DNA from: Undaria pinnatifida
Taxonomy: Eukaryota > Sar > Phaeophyceae > Laminariales > Alariaceae
Assembly: GCA_012845835.1 (NCBI GenBank)
Contig: JABAKD010000006.1
Location: 6,750,318-6,814,317 of the forward strand
Direction of reading: 5' to 3'
Length of the DNA: 64,000 bases
In this document: positions 53,560 through 63,737 of the stretch, piece by piece
How the letters are laid out: each line of letters begins with the position of its first letter
How positions within the stretch are numbered: the stretch's first letter is position 1
The notes under the pieces: model-generated
Told to the model about the DNA's origin: nothing
Database searches by the model: none
What the model saw: the letters and a program-made list of their open reading frames with translations, nothing else
Made by a program: the position numbers and the translations under genes

Positions 53560-54125
53560 GGGGGGGGGGGTGTACTCAGTTTGTGCATGGCCGTAGTCGT
53601 ATGACCATAGACCCTCGCATCCCTACTATGCCGGAACGGAGCAAGTCCGGTTTTCACCAGACAGATGTTGCTTGCACCAAGCGCGAAGCACCGTGAGGTG
53701 TTCAGCGAGTCGCACGAAGGGTGAACTGCATCCTTCCAAAAACCGCTTGTAAGACGGACTTTGGCACCTTGTGTCTACTTTCTTGCTTATGGATGACAGC
53801 GCCGATAAGTTACTTTGTTTTCTGATGTGGCCACTCCAGAAACAGCAATGGGTATGACTATGTAACTGCCTCGTCGGTCCCTTACCATATTCACACTACA
53901 TAATGCGATCATTCCCCTTGTGCGGAGTTAAGGTTCTCCACCCCGCACAATGCGATCTAACTCGAAAACCATCATGGTGACCGCAAAAAAAAAGAAGCAC
54001 CCTGCTTGTTTAGCTCATGCAGCGATTGGCATTTTTTACAGCGTCGTTGCCAACCAACGCCAACCCCAATATACATAAAACGATTTACAGCGTCGGTTCC
54101 TACCGAGGCCAAATATTATAGATAA
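53560..54125 (-). mobile_element. SINE-like repeat, nearly full copy
   Basis: Colinear with 19490-20065 over about 560 bp, starting at a G-run (53561-53570) and 'gtactcagtttgtgcatggc', ending 'cggttcctaccgaggccaaa'. Identity by eye is above 80 %. Confidence 0.75.
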
Positions 54126-54439
54126 ATTAGGGGGGGGGTGCACAAACTCAGCGTGGGACATAGTTTTGACAGTATCTTACGGGATAAGTTACATTATTTT
54201 TTTCCAATCCGCCGGAGGTACAAAATTAAAATTCACGAACACACACCAACAAATCTACGCCGGACGAATTAACCCGTGCGGGGATCTAGAAACAGCGAGC
54301 CAATAAAAAACACCATGAAAATTGCGGCGTGGTCGCTCCGCCCGCAGCTAGGGTGTTGAGTGCGCAGGCAGTACTATCGAGTAGCGATGTGGTCAACCAT
54401 CTGTAATGTAAAAAAAAAACAAAAAAAAAAACTATAAAC

Positions 54440-54625
54440 ACAGCTGTAAGTAAGATCGGTGATTTCGTCGAAAATCATCTTTCCAAGCTGTGTGATACTC
54501 CGATCGCGCGACTTGCGGGGGGTGTGCATGTCCTCAATAACGACATAGGTCTGCGATTCCTCTTAGTGCTAGCTAGTACCAAGGTCAACAGGGCGCCACA
54601 AAGACTTTCAGTCTTTACTCCCTCT
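54440..54625 (-). repeat. ATG-peptide repeat, reverse
   Basis: Minus strand: 'cgcgatcggagtatcacaca' then MIFDEITDLTYSCVYS. The upstream part ('ttggtactagctagcactaa' in minus sense) also matches 36150-36180, so the repeat extends about 150 bp ahead of the ATG. Confidence 0.6.
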
Positions 54626-54629
54626 GCGC

Positions 54630-55480
54630 ACGGAAACCGTACCACTATATATTTGTCGCAAAATACGCCATTAACAGAAAACACCCCCCCAGGGGTGATC
54701 TTCCGGGCTGTATTTTTCCAAAAACAAGGTCCGCACACACAACGAAATTTGGTGACTCCGAAAGACGTCGTTCGAGAATGTTCCTCGTGTGCATCGCTCG
54801 GCATTTGTCCCCTCCCCGTCGTCGAAAAAAACAGCTTCGAAACTTCGACCAAGGGCGTGGGTCATCCTTCTGTGTTCCTAGGTACATGCTAGTAAGTGTG
54901 AGCTCCGCGCGCAACAGTACGAGTTGTGGCACACTGACTGGGGCGCGTGTTCCACAACTCTTTTTGCATTGTACTCAGGACTGTAACTCTCTGCCATCCC
55001 TCGGCCACTAGCAGCCCGTGTTTCTTCGTGCACCCAACGTAGAAATTAATCGCCATCTGTTCTTCTCGTCGTCGGGTTTTTGCCTATTGAGCACCAAAAA
55101 AAGGGTTCTCGTAGAGTATCTTGGAGGCTTTAGACGGAAACCAGAACATTTTTCGGACTTTAAGAGAGAAACATAAAACCGACACAAATGCCGCCTATGC
55201 GGCATCAGCCCGGGGCTCCGCTAACGACGGTCAGTGTTAATTGTAGATGGTTGTAATCCTACGGTAGATGGTCAAACATGAAGTTCAAGCTCGCCACACT
55301 CGGTCACGTTTGCGTCGTGTGTCAACGTAACTCGGCGGCCGAAACAGCGGCGTTGCCGAGGCTACGGCGGCTTGTATTAGCATCATAGCCGCAATGCAGT
55401 GGCTGCTCACGATATACCCGTATGCGCAGGCAGCACGGCACAGCTGCGCGCTCACACTAGACGTCGCATGCGCTTGTTAG
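54630..55480. other. Stretch without recognisable gene
   Basis: Overlapping frames of up to 125 codons on both strands near 54475-54930 show no motif. No repeat family recognised. Confidence 0.35.
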
Positions 55481-55504
55481 TTGGGAGCTCAACCTGTGTC
55501 CCAA

Positions 55505-55686
55505 ATGGGTAACATCAACATCACCATCGACAACAACAACAACAAAAACGGACAACAACAGCAACAACAGCAACAACAGCAACAGCAACAACAACAAACA
55601 CCAACAACCGATATACCAGCTGCACCAGCGAACAATGTCTCGCTCGATACGGTATCCAACAAAACTCCTGACCCTGCATGGCAAGT
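55505..55686 (+). CDS. Possible first exon with poly-Gln, unidentified
   Basis: ATG at 55505 opens MGNINITIDNNNNKNG, a run of about 15 Gln encoded by CAA/CAG, then TPTTDIPAAPANNVSLDTV and SNKTPDPAWQ, ending at a possible GTAACC donor (55687). The Gln run may only be a microsatellite. No downstream exon was recognised. Confidence 0.25.
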
Positions 55687-55899
55687 AACCGCAACCAAAA
55701 CCTAACCCCAACCTTTCCCCCGTCTCCCCGCTTTCTCGTTTCGCCGCGTAATCGTCCCACCCCGCCCCGCGCTCAGAGGAAGCAACGAATAAACCAAAAC
55801 CTGAAACCAACGCCCCTTTCACCGGAGTATACCCACCCACCCACCCGCAAAGGGGTCATCAACCGACGTATACTTGCCTCCAAAAAAACAAGGCGCCTT

Positions 55900-57190
55900 T
55901 AGACGCGAGTTGTTAACTAAAGCAACTAAACAAGATGGTGCGCATCATGACCACATCATCAAGCGGGGCGTGTTTGTGACCGTGTCTTCTTGCGCGCTCG
56001 CTGTCTCGACCGTCGCTCAACTGACTCTCAACTGCCTCCCAATAAACAAAACGACAAGTGACGCGCGATGTGCAAAACAACTATAAATAAAAAACGCTAT
56101 GCGAAATACGCCGTTGAGCGGTTGTGTATGTTGTGTGTATTTCATCTGTTGCCCCACCTGCCGCGCCGCTCAACCGACCCCTTACCGCCTCCCAAAAAAA
56201 ACGAAAAAACAGAGGATGTTGACTCCTGTTTCATGACTGGAACAACAAAAGATAGTGCGCAGCACACCATTAAGCGGTTGTGCTTATGTGTGTGATTTAC
56301 GTGTTTGTTGTCTCAACCGGCTCTCGACTGCCTCCAAAGAAACACAAAACGACTTTCGACGCGTGTAGTTAACTAAAACAGCTATAGAAAGGACTACGCG
56401 AAAAACACCATCGAGCGGTTGTGGGCGTGCGCTATGTCTGTTGCCCCAACCGTCCCAACTGTCGCGCCGCTCAACTGCTGCCTCCAAATAAACAAAGGAC
56501 GTTTGACTCCTGTTTTCGCCGAACAAGATAAAAAGACTACGCGAAACGATTGCGCGAAACACATCCTCAAGCGGTGGTATCTGTGTGTGTGGCCAGTGTC
56601 TCAAACGCCGCGCAGCTGACCCGTAACTGCCTCAAAAGCGATAACAAGGCTTCTGACGCCTGTGATTTAACCGAACCAACTTAAAATGATACCAAAACAC
56701 AACTTCAAGTGGTGTGAGTGTGTTATGTTAGGGTTGCTTCAACTGACCCTGATCTTCCTCCAAAACAAACAAAAAAGACTTTTGACGCATGTGGCAAGCT
56801 AAACTATTCAGAAAATAGTACCGGTATGCGAAACACACTGTTGAGCGGTTGCCGGTGTGATATTCGTCTGTTGCCCAAACTGCGCGCGGCTCAACTGACG
56901 TAAAGCAGTCTCCAAAGAAGCAAAGGGCACTGGACTTCTGTTCCAACTCAACAACATTGAATGTGGTGCGATACACACCGTTAAGCGGTTGTATTGTGTG
57001 TTTCTTGTCTCGACTGCCGCTTCACTGACCCTTAACTGCCTCCAAGAGAAAGCAAAACGACTTTTGACGCGTGCTGTAACTAAAACAGCTACAACTTATC
57101 ACGCGAAAGACACCGTTGACCGCTTGTGAGTGTTGCTGGTTGCTCCAACTACCGTACCGCTCAACTGACGCTAAAACAAACTGAAAAAAG
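55900..57190 (+). repeat. Satellite-like array, unit about 130-157 bp, 8-9 copies
   Basis: Each unit has 'caccgttgagcggttgtg', 'ccgctcaactgac', 'ctcaactgcctccaaa', 'acgacttttgacgcgtgt' and 'taactaaaacagctat' in that order. The 'ctgcctcc' landmark lies near 56030, 56187, 56326, 56464, 56624, 56753, 56906 and 57040. Copies are strongly diverged. Confidence 0.85.
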
Positions 57191-57404
57191 CGCGTTTTAC
57201 TCTGTGTGTGGTTTTATTGTTTGTGGTCTGTCCGCCCTTTTTCCCGTCCGTCGTAGTGTTTGTTTCCTCCGCGGTAGGCTTTGATTCCCCCATGTAAAAA
57301 ATGCTTGCTCATACACTCATATGACTACAGCAAGCATAATCAGCTCGGATGACTTCGATGTGGTGAACGTCGCTGGGTAGAAACAACGTCGTTATATGGA
57401 CAAC

Positions 57405-57444
57405 ACTAAACAACAAAAACAAACAACCACCACAACCACAACAA

Positions 57445-57483
<39 letters not shown>

Positions 57484-57485
57484 AC
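57405..57485 (+). repeat. (CAA)n microsatellite
   Basis: Run of CAA with CAC variants; poly-Thr frame on plus and poly-Cys frame on minus are products of the repeat. Confidence 0.9.
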
Positions 57486-57868
57486 ACCCCGGAGCTGGCG
57501 ACAAAAATAAACCATTTTAGTTCAAATCGCACCCACGTCCAGGCAAAAACAGAAAACAGCAAAAACAGCAATCATGGGCACACGACCCTGCCTCATATGT
57601 AGAGCGCCAACTCAAGTAAGATAGTTCGTGATCTATCGTAGCTGTCGCCAAGAACTCGAGCAGTAGGATATCATTATTGATAACTATCGTCAGCTTGTAG
57701 GCTCTCTTCTCGGTCGGCGCCGGCGGAGGTATGATCCGGCTTCAGGGATCTCGAAAAGGGGTCTTAACTTCTTGGCGCCGTGTAAGTTAGAAGCTCGACT
57801 TAATTCGAAACAGGAATAAACGTACGGTCGATCGAAGTGACTATATAAATTATTAATGCATGCTCACC

Positions 57869-57947
57869 ACTTTGGACGAAAATGTACGGATCGTTTGGGT
57901 TTCTTATGAATAACTCAAAGGTCCTTACATTTTCGTCCAGAGTTGTA
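57869..57947. mobile_element. Small palindromic element
   Basis: 'tttggacgaaaatgta' at 57871 is inverted as 'tacattttcgtccaga' at 57926. About 75 bp; probably a MITE remnant. Confidence 0.5.
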
Positions 57948-57964
57948 CAATGAAACATGGATGC

Positions 57965-58200
57965 CAAAGCCAAAATCTAACACGCCCCCTCGATAGTGCA
58001 CTGCAACACGGAGGTCATATTACAGGGGAACATAGCAATCAGGACCAAATCGGGTCATAAGCAACGGGGACATTATGTTTCTTGGCGTCCATCGCACATT
58101 GTCGAAAGTTCAACACGCCCCCTCGAGGATACACGGCAATATAAAAATCAGCGTCCACAATCCAACACTCCCCCTCGATGGTATACTGCAATATGGGCAT
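57965..58200 (+). repeat. Three units of 'caacacgccccctcga'
   Basis: 'aacacgccccctcgatagtg', 'aacacgccccctcgaggata' and 'aacactccccctcgatggta' near 57978, 58111 and 58162, each followed by 'actgcaa' and 'cat.ac' sequence. The middle gap holds the lone MITE-E-like end ('gggaacatagcaatcaggac'). Confidence 0.6.
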
Positions 58201-58411
58201 CACGGTGCTTTTACGTGCATCACCCGCATCACACTCGCTTTGCGCTTGCGTGGACCTTGGAATTGGTACATCGCGAGAATTGGATTCTCTGCCGTCCCGA
58301 TATGCGAACGCAGGATCCGAACACCGAGGGCCAGAGGATAAGTGAGCGCCGCTAGAATCCTACACGAACTGAAACTGGACCAGAGGTGAGTGAAGGGATT
58401 CAATTCAGTGT

Positions 58412-58600
58412 TACAAGGTTTAGTTTGGGAACGCAGTTGCTGAGCCATTTATCAGTGGCCAAACGGACTAACGCCCTCTTTAATACCTTAACAATGGCGT
58501 CGTCGGCAGGAGGAAGAGTGTCACAAGGCTTAGTGTGGGTAGACAACTAGTTAACCTTTTACCAGTGATCAAGCGGACTAATACCCTCTGATACCCACTT
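58412..58600 (+). repeat. Two tandem units ('cacaaggcttagt')
   Basis: 'gtggccaaacggactaacgc' and 'gtgatcaagcggactaatac' follow 'aaggtttagtttggg' and 'aaggcttagtgtggg'. A third copy is at 40575-40660. Confidence 0.65.
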
Positions 58601-58694
58601 CATAGCAGCCTTTGGATCGTTCATAAAACAGAGCAAATCATACAGTCAGAACATCGCTTATACTGCACTGTACGGGAAACCCCCTTCCTTTGTT

Positions 58695-58830
58695 TGCGAT
58701 GTATATCTCAGTCTCGTGGCGTGTGACCACAGAGCTTTGACTCCCTAGGATGAGGCATCGATACGGTCACCGGTTGAGCTAGATGCCGATGCGTCAAAGA
58801 AACAGCTTATTACATGTGAAGAACACATAC
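58695..58830 (+). repeat. Dispersed repeat shared with 50905-51045
   Basis: 'gtgaccacagagctttgact', 'ctaggatgaggcatcgatac', 'catgtgaagaacacataca'. It lies close to the bactofilin-like exon, and its counterpart lies in the same proposed gene. Confidence 0.55.
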
Positions 58831-58900
58831 AGGGGTACACCAGGCATATCATACCAGGTATATCCTTCTTCTGCGGAACAGTTGGATCACAATTTCTCAC

Positions 58901-59013
58901 CCCCTTTGCCTCTCCGCTGCTGGTGACATTAAGCCCTTCAGAAAGCCGGAGGTGCCCATCGAACTTCCCCGCAATCTTGGCGTTCTTTGCCTTTGTCGCT
59001 CCAGTAAGAACGC
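58901..59013 (-). CDS. Internal exon of a probable bactofilin-like gene
   Basis: Acceptor TGTGCGCAG ends at 59014, donor GTGAGA starts at 58900. It reads GVLTGATKAKNAKIAGKFDG then HLRLSEGLNVTSSGEAKG, phase 1 in and 0 out. 'KI.GKFDG.L......V.SSGEAKG' is the repeating strand pattern at the start of bactofilin domains (usual form I.G...G.L.I.G...G.....G.V.G). The middle of the domain, between here and 49316, was not found; about 50-70 residues are missing. The N-terminal exon(s), upstream of 59013, also went unrecognised. Confidence 0.55.
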
Positions 59014-59629
59014 CTGCGCACACAAAACCCATAAAAGATAACAAAACCAAAATAACAAAAACAGCTGATTAACGTTTAATCGGGTTCATACAGATGCAAA
59101 ACAACCAGGTACCAAGTGATGACTTTCATCGCAAAAAAACATACTTTAACGAAAAACGAACAACCGCAACAGCGAAGACCAAAAGCGTTGGGCAAATAAA
59201 CGTAACTTCAGAGCTGCACCCACAATATGGGGACCTGTCAACTGTGATAACAGAAAAAAACAGCAATAACAGTTGGGGTTAATTTTCCACGAAAAATTAT
59301 AATAGGAAAATCATTGGAGTGGTTACTTCCTGAATCCCCATTCCTACGCCGCCTGCAAACAATACCGGTATATTTAGAGTACCACATCGCGCATAGAAAA
59401 ATGTTTGTGCGTGTGCCTATATATGCAAAATGTCTGCCCTCCTCTAAACGGAGTTCAAGTAGTTGCGAATGAGTTAAATAAACGTGATGGAATTTCACGA
59501 AAAAAGTTGTAACAAATGAAACCCCCCGCTTTGGGGGACGACTCACTAGCGCTTCACTTGATAAACTGATGAATTTCCTTCCACAGTTGTCAGATTTTGT
59601 CCACCTCAAAAACGGGTGTTATAGTTTCC

Positions 59630-59840
59630 GCGCACAGACTGACTAATTTAACCTTGTTGACTCTGGTACAAGCTACACCGCTGTGGTTCCAAGTGGAGTC
59701 GCCGGCCTATATCCTTAATGAGGACACACACCAGGCGATACGCGCCATCGGAGTATCACACACAGTTCGCAAAGATGAGTTTCGAAAAAATCTTCGATCT
59801 CACAGCTGGAGTAGACTTTTATTTTTATAATATAAAAGGG
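59630..59840 (+). repeat. ATG-peptide repeat with 5' extension
   Basis: 'ttgttgactctggtacaagc' near 59660, 'gcgccatcggagtatcacac', then MSFEKIFDLTAGVDFYFYN from 59775. Matches 36130-36345 over the whole length. Confidence 0.65.
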
Positions 59841-60018
59841 CTAACCCCTTTTACCCCTTTCACCACTCCAACGAAAAATCCTGTTTCAAGTTAAGTTAAT
59901 TGTGCCCAAAACGTGGGAGCAATTCTAAGACGCGCAAAGTGTGCGGGAGCGGCCTGCACACAAACGCCTGAGCTCTTGAGGCTGCCACCTCACCCTTGCC
60001 CCCCTTTTCTGCCGATAC

Positions 60019-60190
60019 GCAGTCTCCTGGTGTGCAGGTCGTTGGCAGTTCACTGGTCTACTGGGAACCTATCGACCACAAGCCTTACTGCTCCCTCCCC
60101 TGCGTAGTCTCCTGGTATGCAGGTCGTGGGCAGTTCGTTGGTCTACGGGAAACTCATCGACTGCAGGTCTTACTGGTCGAGGCTGGCCTT
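60019..60190 (+). repeat. Two tandem 87-bp units
   Basis: 'cagtctcctggtgtgcaggt' and 'tagtctcctggtatgcaggt' start near 60019 and 60106, each followed by 'ggcagttc.ctggtctac.gg' and 'cttactg.tc'. Both are open in the same plus frame, but no family is recognised. Confidence 0.75.
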
Positions 60191-60937
60191 TCGGCGGCCG
60201 GCCTTTTCTTTTACAAAACGCCACAAAAACACGCAGCGGGGCCACGTGGCTGCCTCTCCTGACCTCGAGCCCCCCCAAGGGAGGGGGGGTAGGGCGTAGG
60301 GTTAGGTCGGTCTGGGCCACCGTGCAAGGTTGAAGTTGACCTGTCACGACCGGCACAGCTTATGTGCAGGCTGCTCCTCCTGCACATAGTAGGGCTATAG
60401 GCTGTGACCCAACAGCCCGCATTTATTTTCGCTTAAAACGATGTTAATTTTCGTGTTTTCTCGCATACGCTTGATATAGTTTTCAAGTGTACCTGTGCGA
60501 GCTTGAGGTGAAATCGCGGAAAATAATGTCCTACTTTGGTGTAAATTACGCGAGTTTTGCCTAACTCGCAGAAAAACCCGATTCCATCTGCTCATTGGGT
60601 CAAAAGCGTAAATTGGGCGTGTCCAGCTCTAACTGAGTAAACTCAGGATGGATGGCGTGTCGTATGTTACGCGGCATGATACGCGGGAACCACAAAGAGA
60701 AACTGCCCACCCTTCGGCGAGGACCAACACCCGAATGGGTAGGGTGGACCGTAACTGGACCAAGTCCGGCGGAAGGCTGTTTTCTCGCGGCCGGGGGTTT
60801 TGTTAGTGGGCGAGCTTGCGCAAGTCCAACACTACCCGAAAGGATGAAGTTCCGCGTGGCTATCTCCACTGTATCCATCGCACCTGATCCCCAGGGATCA
60901 TGTCGGGTCGACATACCGTAATCGTCTCTGCTTTTCC

Positions 60938-61647
60938 CCCGGGGAGGGGATATTTCTTTTTTGGTTAACGCACACCCCCCGGGAGGGGGGGGAAACCAGA
61001 AAGAGGGATATATATATGTTCTTCAACATTACCCCGAGGGGACATCTACCCGGGGGGGAAGCAAGAAGAAACACACACACCATACACACATGAAACATGG
61101 ACAAGATCTACGAACAGCAGTTCAGGAAGAAGAGGAAGGAGGAGGAGGAGGAGGAGGAGGAGGAGGAGGAGGAGGAGGAGGAGAGCACGTGGGGATTGAT
61201 TTTTTGGCCCGTCCCGACGGTGCTGGATCCTCCAAAAAGAGGAAGGGTCCGCCTGCCAGGGAACACCCAGACCCGCCGTTCACGCTGCGCAACATGACCG
61301 GAAGCACTGGGCGCACCTCGTACGAGCTCAGTCAAACGCTTGACGCTTTGCGCTACTCACGACAGAAGTGTGCGGATGGGGGCCAAGTGGGTAGGCGTGG
61401 AGCGGCAAAGGTGCTCGGTATCGACCGGAACCCCCTTCGGGGCTGGGCACCTGACCCAAAAACCTTCTACCCCCGGGGGGATCTCCGACGAAAATACATA
61501 CCCCGGGGGGAAATCCAGCAAGAAGGGGGTATCTTGTTTTTTTCAAGAAAAACGATACCCCCGGGGGTATATCAGATAAATCATGCTTCCAGGCCGAAAT
61601 GGTGGTGGTGGTGGTGGGGGGGGGTAAATCCGTACCCCGGGGGTAGA
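60938..61647 (+). repeat. Cluster of CCCCCGGGGG palindromes
   Basis: At least seven near-palindromes of the form TACCCCCGGGGGTA near 60940, 60980, 61035, 61055, 61475, 61503, 61560 and 61636, on both sides of the helix-turn-helix block. At 61525-61568 'gggggtatc' and 'gatacccccg' form a hairpin with a T/A-rich loop. Confidence 0.7.
61183..61470 (+). CDS. DNA-binding helix-turn-helix fragment, probably transposase-related
   Basis: The open plus frame reads SSKKRKGPPAREH (basic, nuclear-localisation-like), then RTSYELSQTLDALRYSRQKC, ADGGQVGRRGAAKVLGIDRN and PLRGWAPDP. 'G..GAAKVLGIDRN.LRGW' is a Psq/CENP-B-type helix-turn-helix, common at the N-terminus of pogo/Tigger-type transposases and in some regulators. 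It is preceded by a GAG/GGA repeat (61130-61185) and followed by palindromes; no DDE catalytic part was seen. Fragment of a gene or element; exon borders not fixed. Confidence 0.4.
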
Positions 61648-61854
61648 TCAGAGACGGTTACGGTACTCACGCATCCGTATACAACGGCAGCTTGCACTGC
61701 TGGAGTAGTAACGGTCACCGCAGATAGGGGCAGCTCGCGCTGTCGCTGCCACGGGAACTGAAGGATACGCCAGCTTGCGCTGGATTGCGGATACAGTTGA
61801 GTAAAATTGACACACGACGTGTATCTAAGTACGTCGAAGTGTGGTGAGCTCAAC

Positions 61855-61942
61855 CCCGTAAGCGCCCCCGAACCCCTCCATATACTAAATCCAAGTATTT
61901 TTTTCCCCAAAAACGGGTTTCCAGTTGTAAAGGGGTTAAGCT
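61855..61942 (+). repeat. Short dispersed repeat ('gcccccgaacccctcc...')
   Basis: 'actaaatccaagtatttttt', 'aacgggtttccagttgtaaa', 'ggggttaag'. Copy of 5336-5432. Confidence 0.65.
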
Positions 61943-61944
61943 TT

Positions 61945-63225
61945 GTTTTTCCCCCATCCGCCGGAGGATGAAGAAAAAAAAACACAAAACAACACAACAA
62001 GCGCTCGTCATCAGAAAAAAAGACAAAGGTTGATCGTTGCGTATCGTCCATTACCAACCATGCATTGCTTCTTTCGATTTTTTTACCATGGGTATTATGG
62101 TAATACCTCCCGTGCAACAGGTACCTGGTACTAACGTATTCGAAGTATGTAGAATCATTCGTAGGTACGTCAGGTATGCGGGGTGCCAGGTACAAGGCAG
62201 GATGCATACGGTAGGATGTACACCAGTGTACACATGCACGTAGAATATACATGGTGTCTTCAATGCTGCTGTATCTTTGATTAATCGAGTACTCGAGTCT
62301 TACAACATGCGAGCTCGTACTGGTGCTGTGGTATATACAACATACAAAAAACACGTCAGCAGTGGGGGTTCGATTGCCCACGTTGGTTGGCGAAAAGGTA
62401 TCCAGTCGCGAATCGACACAAGGCACCAATCGAAAATTGAAAATCCGCGATGCAGGTGTGTACGTACGTGCACATACATGTACGCCAGGATACGGACCTG
62501 CATGCAATACTCAAATCAATCTTCAACTCAACTGCTGTCTCTGAAAGCTGAAAGATGCAGAGATGGGGCCGAGAAATAAGGATCTCGAGCTTATGACGTC
62601 ATATACTCGGAGTATACGTGTACCGTACTTGTTAATAGCCGCAACTAAAGCTTCGCTTTTGCGGTCATTTGTACCCACCAGCCGGAGGATAAAAAAAAGA
62701 GAAAAAACGACGACCTAAGAAAGGGTAAATCGCCACGATGGAGGAGGGGCGGAGGGGGGAGCACTCAATATGGGCGCGGATCTGGGGGTCGAGAAAAAAC
62801 GAAAAACGGAAACGAAAAAAAGTTCCTCGACACATTTTTTGCGGCCGCTCCGGGCGGAACCACGCACCAAACACCACAATCGCACACCTCTTCCCACGAC
62901 CGATCGACCGACCGACCATCTGTTGCTCTCCTAGAATACGTACAAAACCACAAAACCACAAAACCACAAAACCACCACCACCAGCAGCAGCAGCTGTGGC
63001 CTCAATCACAAAAGCCGTCACGCTAACTCAACCGACTGACAGATTGATCGCTGCAACCTTACCTCCCACACGCCGGTACTACTCCTTTCATGTATCATGT
63101 TAATCGGTGTGTGCATCTTATGATCAACACTTCTATGGATAATACTGGTAATGATAGAATGCACTCGTGCAAATAAAGTTGCAAAATCTCCTCAGGCAGC
63201 CGCAGACTATTTTATAAAAATATTT
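61945..63225. other. Stretch without recognisable gene
   Basis: Frames of 60-120 codons on both strands lack motifs. Small (CA)AAACCACAAAACCAC run at 62940-62985 and GCA run at 62982-62995. Confidence 0.35.
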
Positions 63226-63234
63226 TCAGGACGT

Positions 63235-63475
63235 CAGCTGTGAGTTCGACGAATTTCGGGTCAATACTCATCTTTACAAGCTGCGTTGTTGGTGCTTGTA
63301 ATATACTACATGGGCGAGTTTTTACTGGGAGGGCTCCTATTTTTCAAAAATATACTTCGAAGTATATTATAAAAAATGAAAAATACACTCCAGCTGTGAG
63401 ATCGAAGATTTTGTCGAAACTCATCTTTGCAAGCTGTGTGTGATACTCCGATCGCGCGTATTACGGGTTGTGGAG
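63235..63475 (-). repeat. Two ATG-peptide repeats, reverse
   Basis: 63365-63475 (minus) encodes MSFDKIFDLTAGVYF after 'cgcgatcggagtatcacaca'; 63235-63300 (minus) encodes MSIDPKFVELTADVLKIFL then stop. The two types (DLTAGV and ELTADV) occur side by side. Confidence 0.65.
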
Positions 63476-63530
63476 AACAACGAAACATATATATATATTA
63501 CAATGGTTAGTGTTGATATTTTTACTTTAG

Positions 63531-63737
63531 GTGGGGAATTTTGAGCTAGATCTGACGCTCACGGATGCGGGGCACGCAGGGGAGGGCACCGGCACCCATC
63601 GCACGTTTGGGTCCCGGCCGAACTCCATGGCGAGAGCGCTGAGGGTCCGACTTCGAGCGAGCCAGCCAGAGCTAAAAGGGATTGCGTTCCGCATCGACGA
63701 GCCTCAAGTGACCATCGAAACCCCCAATTTCAGCCAA
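63531..63737 (+). CDS. Unidentified plus-strand exon, gene continues beyond the right edge
   Basis: Acceptor TTTTTACTTTAG ends at 63530; possible donor GTTGTG at 63738. Exactly 69 codons without stop: VGNFELDLTLTDAGHAGEG, TGTHRTFGSRPNSMARALRV, RLRASQPELKGIAFRIDEPQ and VTIETPNFSQ. Composition is coding-like and GC-rich against its AT-rich flank; alternating residues suggest beta strands. I recognise no family. Confidence 0.45.
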
